Shown here: positions 47,326-55,963 of the stretch, piece by piece | How the letters are laid out: every line of letters starts with the position of its first letter | How positions within the stretch are numbered: position 1 is the first letter of the stretch | Assembly (NCBI GenBank): GCA_003538625.1 | Contig: DPRR01000045.1 | Coordinates: 271,883-335,882, forward strand | DNA length: 64,000 nucleotides | Direction: 5' to 3' | DNA from: Ignavibacteriales bacterium | GTDB lineage: Bacteria > Bacteroidota > Ignavibacteria > Ignavibacteriales > Ignavibacteriaceae | Made by a program: the position numbers and the translations under genes | Notes under the pieces: model-generated | Databases searched by the model: none | What the model was told of the DNA's origin: nothing | Seen by the model: the letters and a program-made list of their open reading frames with translations, nothing else

Positions 47326-48303
47326 ATGAAAACTGAAGTAGCACTTGGTATTGATGTTGGCGGTACAAATACTGCGTTTGGTTTTGTTGATGTAAACGGA
47401 AATTGCATTGCTGAATCAACGATACAGACAAAAGCACACAATAGTGCTGCTGATCTTTTTGCAAGATTGCATCCGGAAATTGAAAAAATTTATAAAACTA
47501 TCTCTGACAGATATTTGCTGAAAGGAATTGGTGTTGGTGCTCCAAATGCAAATTATTATCGCGGTACAGTAGAAAATCCACCAAACTTAAAATGGGGTGT
47601 TGTAAATGTTGTTGAGATATTAAGACAATATTATGATGTACCCGTTGCGATTACTAATGATGCAAATGCATCTGCAATTGGCGAGATGCTTTTTGGCGCC
47701 GCAAAGGGAATGAAAGATTTTATTGTAATAACGCTTGGTACAGGTTTAGGCAGCGGTGTTGTAGTTGATGGAAAATTAGTTTACGGTTCTGATGGATTTG
47801 CCGGAGAAATTGGTCACACGGTTTATGATCCTAACGGCAGGCAATGCGGATGCGGCAGAAAAGGCTGTTTGGAAACTTATGCTTCTGCAACTGGAATTAA
47901 AAGAACAGTAATGGAATTACTTGCAAACTCAAATGAAGACAGCGCACTTAGAAATATTAGTTACAACGATCTTGAATCTAAAATGATTTATATATCTGCA
48001 CTTGCAGGCGATAAAATTGCAAAAGAAGCTTTTGAGTTTACAGGCAAAGTTCTTGGTTTAAAATTAGCTGATGCTGTCGCTGTAACTAGTCCCGAAGCAA
48101 TAATTTTATTTGGCGGATTAGCACACGCTGGTAATTTGATAATAGATCCGACAAAAAAATCTATGGAAGAAAACCTGTTCCACGTTTTTCAAAATAAAGT
48201 TAAAATAATTCCTTCGGGTTTGCCTGAAGGCAACAGTGCTGTGCTTGGAGCTGCGGCATTAATTTGGAATGAGATGATAAAGCATGATGAGATTATTGCT
48301 TAG
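47326..48303 (+). CDS. ROK-family sugar kinase (probable glucokinase)
   Basis: 325 residues. ATP-binding motif LGIDVGGTNTAFGFVD at the N-terminus, the sugar-site GIGVGAPN and NDANASAIGE (catalytic D of ITNDANA), the second phosphate motif TLGTGLGSGVVVDG, and the ROK zinc-binding motif GHTVYDPNGRQCGCGRKGCLETYAS. ROK kinases with this pattern phosphorylate glucose, sometimes fructose, mannose or N-acetylglucosamine. Cytoplasmic. The 5-nt gap after the FucP-type transporter makes a transport-and-trap pair: imported glucose becomes glucose-6-phosphate. Confidence 0.93.
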   Translation: MKTEVALGIDVGGTNTAFGFVDVNGNCIAESTIQTKAHNSAADLFARLHPEIEKIYKTISDRYLLKGIGVGAPNANYYRGTVENPPNLKWGVVNVVEILRQYYDVPVAITNDANASAIGEMLFGAAKGMKDFIVITLGTGLGSGVVVDGKLVYGSDGFAGEIGHTVYDPNGRQCGCGRKGCLETYASATGIKRTVMELLANSNEDSALRNISYNDLESKMIYISALAGDKIAKEAFEFTGKVLGLKLADAVAVTSPEAIILFGGLAHAGNLIIDPTKKSMEENLFHVFQNKVKIIPSGLPEGNSAVLGAAALIWNEMIKHDEIIA

Positions 48304-48343
48304 CATTGTCATGCTGTCTGCCTGTGAAGAGTGTTGCAGAGCG

Positions 48344-48451
48344 GTCATTTCGAAGGAGTCTTCTGCCATAGGCATCCCTTTGGGAGACTGAGAAATCTGA
48401 AAAATTATAATCTAAAAGATTTCTCTCCCGATAAATCGGGATCGAAATGAC
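48344..48451. repeat. 108-bp palindromic repeat element (REP/MITE-like)
   Basis: Perfect outer arms GTCATTTCGA (48344-48353) and TCGAAATGAC (48442-48451), inner arms AGAAATCT (48391-48398) and AGATTTCT (48417-48424), and a small CCCGAT/ATCGGG hairpin (48427-48440). No open frame. It resembles non-coding palindromic elements dispersed in many genomes and lies directly after the ROK kinase stop. Confidence 0.78.
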
Positions 48452-48507
48452 AAGAATAAAACTTAGTCAACAGGCTCTGCAGGTCGTGGCTATTAAAACG
48501 GAAAAGA

Positions 48508-48588
48508 CTGTGTAAGGGGACTTAATAAGTCACCTCACAGAAAAAACTCTTTATTACTATGGTTTCGTAACACAGACTTCAGTCTGTG
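48508..48588. repeat. Two further palindromes in the ROK-GH3 intergenic region
   Basis: An imperfect hairpin with CTGTG..GACTTA / TAAGTC..CACAG arms (48508-48540) and a perfect one, CACAGACT-TC-AGTCTGTG (48571-48588). With the element at 48344-48451 they fill most of the 385-nt gap (48304-48688). The remainder up to 48688 is AT-rich; a GAGGAG-like stretch at 48662-48668 lies too far from the GH3 ATG to be a clear ribosome binding site. Confidence 0.6.
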
Positions 48589-48688
48589 ACGTGATTTTAC
48601 AAATATTTAAGGATTTTAAACGAACAATGCGTAACGTGACTTAGTAAGATTGATTAGAAATTGAGGAGCTTTTCTCTTAAGGAACTAA

Positions 48689-50500
48689 ATGATTAAAATA
48701 TTAAATCAACTTTATTTTTTTATACTAATTATTTCTTTAATCATATTGTGGAGTTGTAAAGAAGAACCCAGCTCACCTAATGATCAGCTTCCTTCCGTAT
48801 CAGAACGAGTTAATTCTCTGCTCTCTCAAATGTCGCTTGATGAAAAAATCGGACAGATGACACAGGCAGAACGTGGAGCTTTACAAAATATTACCGATAT
48901 AAAAACATATTTTCTTGGTTCACTCCTAAGCGGCGGTGGCTCTGCACCTTCAACAAATTCTCCGCAAGCATGGGCAGATATGTATGATTACTTTCAATAC
49001 TATGCTCTTCAAACAAAATTAAAAATCCCGCTTATTTATGGAATCGATGCAGTCCATGGACATAACAATGTTTTTGGTGCTACAATTTTTCCTCATAACA
49101 TCGGACTTGGCTGTACAAGAAATCCCCAACTTATTGAACAGGCTGCAAGAGTTACTGCTGAAGAAGTATCCGGAACAGGAATAGATTGGACATTTGCACC
49201 TTGCATTGCCACTGTACGAGATGAACGCTGGGGTAGAACTTACGAAGGATTTGGGGAAACTGCAGAACTTTCTGTAATGATGGCTGATGCGATGGTTCGT
49301 GGTTTTCAAGGTTCAAATCTTTCTGATTACGGAAACATACTTGCCTGTGCAAAACATTTTCTTGGTGATGGCGGAACACAAGGCGGTGATGATCAGGGAA
49401 ATGTTATTGCAGATGAACAAACTATCAGACGATTACATTTGCAAGGATTTATTTCTGCTATTAACGCAGGTGTAAAATCTATAATGATTTCTTACAGCAG
49501 TATTAACGGACAAAAAATGCACGGCAGTAAATACTGGATTACCGATGTATTAAAAGATGAATTGGGTTTTAAAGGATTTGTTGTTTCTGATTGGCAAGGA
49601 ATTGATCAATTACCCGGAGATTATAAAAGTGATATTGAAACCTCAATAAATGCGGGTATAGATATGGTTATGGTTCCGAATAATTATATAGAGTTCATTC
49701 AATATCTAAAAGAACTGGTTAATGAAAACAGGGTTTCAATTGAACGCATTGATGATGCAGTAAGAAGAATACTGACTGTAAAATTTGAACTCGGACTTTT
49801 TGAAAAACCATTCACTGATAGAAGTCTAACACCAAATGTTGGATCAACTGCGCACAGGTCTGTCGCACGACAATGTGTAAGGGAATCATTAGTGTTGTTA
49901 AAAAATGAAAATAATTTTTTACCGCTCTCCAAAAACATAAATCATATTCTTGTTGCAGGAAAAAACGGACTTGATATTGGCAACCAATGCGGCGGATGGA
50001 CAATTTCCTGGCAAGGAAACAGCGGAGATATAACTACCGGAACCACAGTCTATCAGGGAATAAAAAACGCGGTTCCAAGTTCAACGACTGTTAGCTACTC
50101 ATTTAATGGAAGCAGTACTCAAGGTGCTGATGTTGCCGTTGTAGTTGTTGGAGAAACACCTTATGCGGAAGGAAATGGTGATAGAAACGATCTTTCATTA
50201 TCATCTGAAGATATCACTACGATTAATAATATTAAAAATGCCGGAATACCTTATGTGATTATTTTAATATCAGGTCGACCGATGATCATTACAAATGAGC
50301 TTGCCGATTGTAATGCTTTTGTTGCAGCCTGGCTTCCCGGAACAGAAGGACAAGGAATTGCTGATGTACTTTTTGGCGATTATAATTTTACTGGTAAACT
50401 TTCGCACAGCTGGCCAAGAAGTATGAATCAAATTCCTATAAACATCGGTGATGCGAATTATGATCCTTTATTTCCTTATGGTTTTGGACTTAGCTATTAA
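48689..50500 (+). CDS. GH3 beta-glucosidase / exo-beta-glucanase, probable lipoprotein
   Basis: 603 residues. The N-terminus KILNQLYFFILIISLIILWSCKEEPSS has a lipobox-like LWSC, so the protein is probably lipid-anchored at about Cys23. The GH3 barrel (about 35-390) has IPLIYGIDAVHGHNNVFGATIFPHNIGLG and nucleophile D301 (VVSDWQG). The sandwich domain ends at PYGFGLSY, so it lacks the C-terminal fibronectin-like domain of BglX. This is the length of the barley ExoI/exo-1,3-1,4-glucanase type. Expected to release glucose from beta-glucan chain ends. Followed by a second GH3 after 51 nt. Confidence 0.92.
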   Translation: MIKILNQLYFFILIISLIILWSCKEEPSSPNDQLPSVSERVNSLLSQMSLDEKIGQMTQAERGALQNITDIKTYFLGSLLSGGGSAPSTNSPQAWADMYDYFQYYALQTKLKIPLIYGIDAVHGHNNVFGATIFPHNIGLGCTRNPQLIEQAARVTAEEVSGTGIDWTFAPCIATVRDERWGRTYEGFGETAELSVMMADAMVRGFQGSNLSDYGNILACAKHFLGDGGTQGGDDQGNVIADEQTIRRLHLQGFISAINAGVKSIMISYSSINGQKMHGSKYWITDVLKDELGFKGFVVSDWQGIDQLPGDYKSDIETSINAGIDMVMVPNNYIEFIQYLKELVNENRVSIERIDDAVRRILTVKFELGLFEKPFTDRSLTPNVGSTAHRSVARQCVRESLVLLKNENNFLPLSKNINHILVAGKNGLDIGNQCGGWTISWQGNSGDITTGTTVYQGIKNAVPSSTTVSYSFNGSSTQGADVAVVVVGETPYAEGNGDRNDLSLSSEDITTINNIKNAGIPYVIILISGRPMIITNELADCNAFVAAWLPGTEGQGIADVLFGDYNFTGKLSHSWPRSMNQIPINIGDANYDPLFPYGFGLSY

Positions 50501-50551
50501 AAGCAAAATCAATACTATTTATATTTTAATTTTTTAAATACTGAGAAATAA

Positions 50552-52789
50552 ATGAAAAAATACTTGTTAATTACTCTTAGCTTTTTACTGTTTTCCTTTA
50601 CAGGTTTTCAATCTTCTCCTCAGCAAAAATCATCCGATAAAATTATTAATGCACGTGTCGATTCAGTTCTTGCACTAATGACACTTGATGAAAAGATCGG
50701 ACAGTTGAATCAATTATCGTATGGCATAGGTTGGGGACCAACAGTTAAAGTTTCTGTGCCCGACGAATATAAGCAAATGATAAAAGATGGAAAGATTGGT
50801 TCATTCCTTAATGCTATCGGCGCGGAGTTTACTTATGAGTTGCAAAAAATTGCAGTTCAGGAATCAAGATTAAAAATTCCTTTATTATTTGGTTTGGATG
50901 TTATTCACGGTTTTAAAACCACATTTCCTGTTCCATTGGGTGAAGCCGCTACATGGCAGCCGGAAATTGTTGAACTCTCCGCTCATTATCAGGCATTAGA
51001 ATCATCATCAGCCGGAATTCACTGGACATTTTCTCCAATGGTTGATATTGCCAGGGATCCTCGCTGGGGAAGAATTATGGAAGGTTCCGGTGAAGATACA
51101 TATCTCGGTTCTTTGATGTCTGCCGCTCGTGTACGTGGTTATCAAGGTAATTTATCTAACGAAAATATTATCGCCTGCGTAAAACATTATGCGGGTTATG
51201 GCGGTGCGGAAGGCGGAAGAGATTACAATACGGTTGATTTTTCTGATAGAACTTTACGCGATATTTATCTTCCACCTTTTAAAGCGGCTGTTGATGCCGG
51301 TGTTGAAACCGTAATGGCTTCTTTTAATGAGATAGGTGGGATTCCATCTTCAGGAAGTAAGTATTTGCTTACAGATATTTTAAGAGATGAATGGAAATTT
51401 AAGGGATTTGTAGTAAGCGATTGGAATTCAATTGGAGAAATGATTAATCACGGTTTTGCTTTAGATCTAAAAAATGCGGGTGAAATTTCCATTAATGTCG
51501 GACTGGATATGGACATGGAATCACGTTCTTATATCACTTACCTTAATGAACTTGTTGATGAAGGAAAAGTAAAAGAATCCGTTATTGATGAATCTGTAAA
51601 ACGAATTCTTAGAATAAAATTTATGCTTGGATTATTTGATGATCCATTCCGTTACTGCAGTAAAGAGCGTGAGCAAAAAAACATTATGACGAACGAAATT
51701 AAAAACGTTTCACTTGATGTTGCAAAGCGTTCATTCGTATTATTAAAAAATGAGGATAAGATTCTTCCTCTTTCAAAAGAGTATAAAAAGATTGCCGTTA
51801 TTGGTCCGCTCGCCGATTCGAAAATTAATCCTCTTGGAGAATGGAACGCGTTAGGCATTGAGGAAGATGTGATATCTGTTTTAGAAGGATTAAAAAGATA
51901 TGTTGGTGATAAATCCGAAATACTTTATGCGGAGGGATGCAAAATTACTGACCCATCAAAGGATGGTTTTAAAGATGCAATTGAAAAAGTAAATAATTCC
52001 GACGTAATAATTCTGTGTGTTGGAGAAAGCAGAAGTATGACAGGTGAGGCTTACAGCAGGTCTTCACTTGATTTGCCGGGAGTTCAGGAAGATCTGGCAA
52101 AGGAATTATTAAAAAGCGGCAAATCAATTATTGCTGTATTAATGAATGGAAGACCATTATCAATAAACTGGCTTAACGATAATGCTGATGCTATTTTGGA
52201 AACCTGGTTTGCAGGTACAATGACCGGTGATGCGGTTGCTCAGGTTTTATTCGGTGATTATAATCCTTCTGGTAAGCTGCCTGTAACATTTCCACGAACA
52301 GTCGGGCAGGTACCAATCTATTATAATCATAAAAATACCGGAAGACCCGGGGATGAAAAAAATCGCTATACATCAAAGTATCTTGATCTTCCTTTAACTC
52401 CACTTTATCCATTTGGGTATGGATTAAGTTATACTAAGTTTAATTATTCGGGTTTAAGTTTGAGTAAAGATAAGATTTCTTCAAATGATCAATTAAAGAT
52501 AAATGTAAATGTTAAAAACATCGGAAGCTATGATGGCGAAGAAGTGGTACAACTCTATATTCAGGATTTGGTTGGCAGTGTAACGCGCCCTGTTAAAGAA
52601 TTAAAAAGATTTCAAAAAATATTTTTAAAAAAGGGTGAAGAAAAAACTGTTGAGTTTACAATATCAGAAGAGGATTTAAGATTTACTGCCGCCGATATGA
52701 ATTTTAAATCAGAACCGGGATTGTTTAAAGTTTATGTGGGTACAAATTCGGTTGATGTTTTGGAAAACAAATTTGAGTTAGTAGAATAA
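50552..52789 (+). CDS. bglX: GH3 beta-glucosidase (BglX type), exported
   Basis: 745 residues: signal peptide about 1-20 (ITLSFLLFSFTGFQS), GH3 barrel about 30-370 with LLFGLDVIHGFKTTFPVPLGEAATW and nucleophile D290 (VVSDWNS), alpha/beta sandwich about 390-600, and a fibronectin-III-like end (VNVKNIGSYDGEEVVQLYIQD). The GRDYNTVDFSDRTLRDIYLPPF stretch is close to E. coli BglX. Predicted periplasmic beta-glucosidase acting on cello- or laminari-oligosaccharides. It is the third GH3 in the window and is clearly more BglX-like than the one at 22790. No T9SS tail. Confidence 0.93.
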   Translation: MKKYLLITLSFLLFSFTGFQSSPQQKSSDKIINARVDSVLALMTLDEKIGQLNQLSYGIGWGPTVKVSVPDEYKQMIKDGKIGSFLNAIGAEFTYELQKIAVQESRLKIPLLFGLDVIHGFKTTFPVPLGEAATWQPEIVELSAHYQALESSSAGIHWTFSPMVDIARDPRWGRIMEGSGEDTYLGSLMSAARVRGYQGNLSNENIIACVKHYAGYGGAEGGRDYNTVDFSDRTLRDIYLPPFKAAVDAGVETVMASFNEIGGIPSSGSKYLLTDILRDEWKFKGFVVSDWNSIGEMINHGFALDLKNAGEISINVGLDMDMESRSYITYLNELVDEGKVKESVIDESVKRILRIKFMLGLFDDPFRYCSKEREQKNIMTNEIKNVSLDVAKRSFVLLKNEDKILPLSKEYKKIAVIGPLADSKINPLGEWNALGIEEDVISVLEGLKRYVGDKSEILYAEGCKITDPSKDGFKDAIEKVNNSDVIILCVGESRSMTGEAYSRSSLDLPGVQEDLAKELLKSGKSIIAVLMNGRPLSINWLNDNADAILETWFAGTMTGDAVAQVLFGDYNPSGKLPVTFPRTVGQVPIYYNHKNTGRPGDEKNRYTSKYLDLPLTPLYPFGYGLSYTKFNYSGLSLSKDKISSNDQLKINVNVKNIGSYDGEEVVQLYIQDLVGSVTRPVKELKRFQKIFLKKGEEKTVEFTISEEDLRFTAADMNFKSEPGLFKVYVGTNSVDVLENKFELVE

Positions 52790-52798
52790 AAATAACAC

Positions 52799-52874
52799 GT
52801 CATTACGAACGAGTCTTCGAGTGAAGTAATCTTTAGTTCGTTAGATTGCATCGTCGCTCCCTCCTCGCAATGAC
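52799..52874. repeat. 76-bp palindromic repeat element (GTCATTNCGA type)
   Basis: GTCATTACGA at the left pairs imperfectly with TCGCAATGAC at the right, and GAAGTAATCT with AGATTGCATC internally. It is the same design as the element at 48344 but a different sequence class, similar to the widespread GTCATTGCGAGG...AAGCAATCT palindromes. It starts 9 nt after the GH3 stop and ends 18 nt before the GH16 start, so it is transcribed as part of the operon. Confidence 0.75.
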
Positions 52875-52892
52875 TAATTAAAAGGAACAGAT

Positions 52893-53732
52893 ATGAAAAG
52901 AAAAATAGTATCAATGATTATCCTGATGCAATTTGCAATCATTTCGATTTCATTTGCCAGCTGCAGCAACGATGATAGCACAACCGCACCGAAAGATTCT
53001 ATTCCTGAAATTCCTGGTTATACTTTGGTCTGGAATGATGAGTTTGATGGACAATATATAAATCCCGATAAATGGTCCTGGGAAATAAACGGTGATGGCG
53101 GTGGAAACAATGAACTTCAATACTATACCGCTCAGCCAACAAACTCTTTTATAGAAAATGGCAAACTTGTGATAAAAGCTATTAAAGAAAATTATAATGG
53201 AAAGGAATACACATCTGCAAGATTGAGAACTCTTAATAAAGGAGACTGGCTTTATGGCAGAATTGAAGTCTCCGCTAAGATTCCTACTGGAAGAGGAACC
53301 TGGCCTGCAATCTGGATGCTTTCATCGGATTGGAGTTATGGCGGCTGGCCGGAAAGTGGTGAAATTGATATTATGGAACATGTGGGATATGACCCAAATG
53401 TTATTCACGGTTCGATACATACCAAGGCTTATAATCATACAATCGGAACTCAGAAATCAGCATCATTAAATATCCCTAATGCTACATCTACTTATCATAC
53501 TTATGCTATCGAATGGTTCGCAGATCATATAGATTTCTATATTGATCAATACAAGTATTTTACTTTTAATAATGAAAATTCCGGCTGGGAAGAATGGCCG
53601 TTTGATAAAAGATTTCACTTAATTTTAAATCTTGCAGTTGGTGGTAATTGGGGCGGTGTTCAGGGAGTAGATGTAAATGCTTTTCCTGCACAAATGGAAG
53701 TTGATTACGTAAGAGTGTACAAGAAAGATTAA
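52893..53732 (+). CDS. GH16 laminarinase-type endo-beta-glucanase, lipoprotein
   Basis: 279 residues. Lipoprotein signal: MKRKIVSMIILMQFAIISISFASCSND with lipobox SFASC (Cys24). The mature part is a conventional GH16 domain: GYTLVWNDEFDGQYINPDKWSWE, the substrate-cleft GRGTWPAIWMLSSDW, and catalytic ESGEIDIMEHVG with nucleophile E157, D159 and acid/base E162, the one-residue-longer EIDxxE type found in laminarinases and 1,3(4)-beta-glucanases. It is not permuted, unlike the GH16 at 25173. Predicted to cut beta-1,3 or mixed-linkage glucan at the cell surface or periplasm. Confidence 0.94.
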   Translation: MKRKIVSMIILMQFAIISISFASCSNDDSTTAPKDSIPEIPGYTLVWNDEFDGQYINPDKWSWEINGDGGGNNELQYYTAQPTNSFIENGKLVIKAIKENYNGKEYTSARLRTLNKGDWLYGRIEVSAKIPTGRGTWPAIWMLSSDWSYGGWPESGEIDIMEHVGYDPNVIHGSIHTKAYNHTIGTQKSASLNIPNATSTYHTYAIEWFADHIDFYIDQYKYFTFNNENSGWEEWPFDKRFHLILNLAVGGNWGGVQGVDVNAFPAQMEVDYVRVYKKD

Positions 53733-53747
53733 TTAAAGGTGTAACAA

Positions 53748-54464
53748 ATGAAATTTTTGTTTATAATATTTCTATCAACCATTAATATGATTAATTTATA
53801 TTCACAACAGGAGAAACAAACTCCGCACAATTTTCAAAAAGAAATAACACTAACATTTTCTGCAAACTATCTGCTTTACCTTCCAACGGATTACAAAGAC
53901 GCTGATAGAGATTTTCCACTTGTTTTATTTTTGCACGGTTCCGGTGAACGAGGGACAGACATAGAGAAAGTAAAAATACATGGACTACCTAAATTAATAA
54001 ATCAAGGAAAAGATTTTCCATTTATTGTTGTTTCCCCACAATGCCCTGATGATATTTTTTGGAATGTAGATATTTTGAATGCATTACTCGATGAGATTGT
54101 TGCAAAATATCGTGTGGATACAAACAGAATTTATGTAACAGGATTAAGTATGGGCGGACATGGAACGTGGGAACTTGCATTGCGTCAACCCAACCGTTTT
54201 GCGGCAATTGCTCCGGTTTGCGGATGGGCTGATACCTCAAAAGCATGTTCAATTGCACACATACCAACGTGGGTATTTCATGGTGCTAAAGATGCTGTTG
54301 TTCCTGTAAAAGCCGCCGAAGATATGGTTGATGCATTGAAGAATTGTGGTTCAAATGTAAAGTTGACAATTTATCCCGAAGCTAATCATGATTCGTGGAC
54401 AGAGACGTACAATAATGAGGAACTTTACAAATGGTTGCTTGAACAATCACTGGATAAAAAATAA
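53748..54464 (+). CDS. Alpha/beta-hydrolase, esterase/phospholipase-type (CE1/LpqC-like), exported
   Basis: 238 residues with a signal peptide about 1-19 (INMINLYSQ). Alpha/beta-hydrolase fold: oxyanion region LVLFLHGSGERG, nucleophile elbow GLSMGGHGTW (Ser about 143), acid region HGAKDAVVPVKAAEDMV, and His in EANHDSWTETY. The pattern matches the exported carboxylesterases often linked to glycan degradation that strip feruloyl or acetyl groups. It begins 15 nt after the GH16 gene, so it is in the same operon and may de-esterify plant cell-wall glucan or xylan. Substrate is not determined by sequence. Confidence 0.87.
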   Translation: MKFLFIIFLSTINMINLYSQQEKQTPHNFQKEITLTFSANYLLYLPTDYKDADRDFPLVLFLHGSGERGTDIEKVKIHGLPKLINQGKDFPFIVVSPQCPDDIFWNVDILNALLDEIVAKYRVDTNRIYVTGLSMGGHGTWELALRQPNRFAAIAPVCGWADTSKACSIAHIPTWVFHGAKDAVVPVKAAEDMVDALKNCGSNVKLTIYPEANHDSWTETYNNEELYKWLLEQSLDKK

Positions 54465-54479
54465 AATGAAATATAGAAA

Positions 54480-54677
54480 ATGTATATAAAGTTACTTGAT
54501 AAGATAAAATTAGTTTTTAAGAATGATGATAAGACTGAAACAGAGAAAATTATAATCTCACAAAAATCCTGTCCGCATTGTGCCAGCCGGGGATTGTTTA
54601 TTTTTAATGATACCCCCAAAATTTCAACAGCAATTAATGAAGCAGAATTAAAAATTAAAAATCAAAATGAAAATTAA
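54480..54677 (+). CDS. Possible small protein with a CxxC motif (65 aa), uncertain
   Basis: An open frame 15 nt after the esterase and overlapping the GH5 start by 11 nt, in the same direction. The protein is Lys/Glu-rich, with ISQKSCPHCASRGLFIFND carrying one CxxC pair, which might bind metal. I recognise no family. No clear ribosome binding site. It may be a real small protein, a decayed fragment or chance; the tight packing with both neighbours is the main argument for it. Confidence 0.35.
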   Translation: MYIKLLDKIKLVFKNDDKTETEKIIISQKSCPHCASRGLFIFNDTPKISTAINEAELKIKNQNEN

Positions 54678-55932
54678 TAAAATTGATCTGTTATTAATTA
54701 AGTCACACTTCGACAAGCTCAGTGTGACATTGGTTGTTTTACTTTCCGTTATACTATCTTCAAACACTTTTCCGCAAGAAAATAATTTTGTAACTGTAAA
54801 CGGGAAAGAAATTATAACTCCCGATGGAAAACCAATTTTATTAAAAGGAATCAATCTTGGCAACTGGCTTAACCCTGAGGGTTATATGTTTCGATTTGAA
54901 AATGTCAGTTCATTCAGATTGATCGATAATACAATAAAAGAATTAGTTGGTACAGATGAAGCAAACAAATTCTGGAAATCTTTCAGAGATAATTACATAA
55001 CCAAAGACGATATTCATTTTATTAAAGTATCAGGATTAAATCATATTCGTCTTCCTTTCAACTTCAAACTTTTTCTTGTTGAAGATCATCCTGATATCTG
55101 GCTTGATGAAGGATTTAAAAGATTAGATGATGTGATTAAATGGTGTAAAGAAGAAAATCTTTATGTAGTGCTTGATCTTCATGCAGCACCGGGCGGACAA
55201 ACGGGAGATAACATCGACGATAGTTGGAGCTATCCATTTTTATTCGAAGATCAACAAGCGCAGCAAACTACAATTGCGTTGTGGAAAAAACTTGCTGAAC
55301 GATATAAGGGTGAGACAATTATAATCGGATATGATCTTTTGAATGAACCTATTCCCCACTATCTTGAAAACAAAGAGGAATTAAATCAACTGCTTGAACC
55401 TCTTTATAAGAAGATTACAAGTGCCATCCGTGAAGTGGATTCAAATCATATAATTTTTATCGGTGGTGCGCAATGGAATACTAATTTTAAAATGTTTGGC
55501 AAGCCATTCGACAATAAATTAGTTTACACATTTCATAAATATTGGATGCCGCCGGTACAGGAACAAATTCAAGATTATGTTGATTTCTCTCATAAGTATA
55601 ACGTTCCAATGTGGCTTGGTGAAAGTGGTGAGAATGAATTTGCATGGATTGATTCATTCAGGGTTTTGTTGGAAAGTAACAATATTGGTTGGTGCTTTTG
55701 GCCTTACAAAAAAATGGATTCGGATCGTGGAATAGTTCAATTTGAAAAAACAAAAGAGTGGGAAGAAATCATAAAATATGCAGAAACTCCAAAAAATAAT
55801 TTTGAAGAAATAAGAAATGCAAAACCGGAAAAAACAGTTATCAAAAAGGCGCTCTCAGATTTGATAGAAAATATAAAGTTTAAAAGTTGCAGCGTTAATG
55901 AAGGTTATTTAAAAGCATTGGGAATCAAATAG
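54667..55932 (+). CDS. GH5 family glycoside hydrolase (exo-beta-1,3-glucanase-like), exported
   Basis: 421 residues. Exported: a hydrophobic core LVVLLSVILSSNTFPQ follows an unusual N-terminal lead. The TIM barrel shows GKPILLKGINLGNWLNPEGYMF at the start, HIRLPFNF, VVLDLHAAPGGQTGDN, acid/base E227 (LLNEPIPHY) and nucleophile E319 (WLGESGENE). The GNWL...HAAPGGQ pattern is that of yeast-type exo-1,3-glucanases and related GH5_9-like enzymes. Residues 12-20 (KSHFDKLSVT) are encoded by a palindromic repeat inserted in the signal-peptide region. No T9SS tail, so probably periplasmic. Confidence 0.9.
   Translation: MKINKIDLLLIKSHFDKLSVTLVVLLSVILSSNTFPQENNFVTVNGKEIITPDGKPILLKGINLGNWLNPEGYMFRFENVSSFRLIDNTIKELVGTDEANKFWKSFRDNYITKDDIHFIKVSGLNHIRLPFNFKLFLVEDHPDIWLDEGFKRLDDVIKWCKEENLYVVLDLHAAPGGQTGDNIDDSWSYPFLFEDQQAQQTTIALWKKLAERYKGETIIIGYDLLNEPIPHYLENKEELNQLLEPLYKKITSAIREVDSNHIIFIGGAQWNTNFKMFGKPFDNKLVYTFHKYWMPPVQEQIQDYVDFSHKYNVPMWLGESGENEFAWIDSFRVLLESNNIGWCFWPYKKMDSDRGIVQFEKTKEWEEIIKYAETPKNNFEEIRNAKPEKTVIKKALSDLIENIKFKSCSVNEGYLKALGIK
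54702..54728. repeat. Palindromic repeat inside the GH5 signal-peptide coding region
   Basis: GTCACACT-TCGACAAGCTC-AGTGTGAC: perfect 8-bp arms around an 11-nt centre. CTTCGACAAGCTCAG is a recurrent core of dispersed palindromes in many genomes. It is in frame and translates as SHFDKLSV, upstream of the hydrophobic core of the signal peptide. Confidence 0.75.
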
Positions 55933-55963
55933 ATTTTAGACGAGAAAAGATTACATTTTACTT

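Noticed and set aside
49019..50003. Several open frames on the strand opposite the GH3 gene
   Set aside because: Frame shadows of a strongly coding gene; no family features or start signals.
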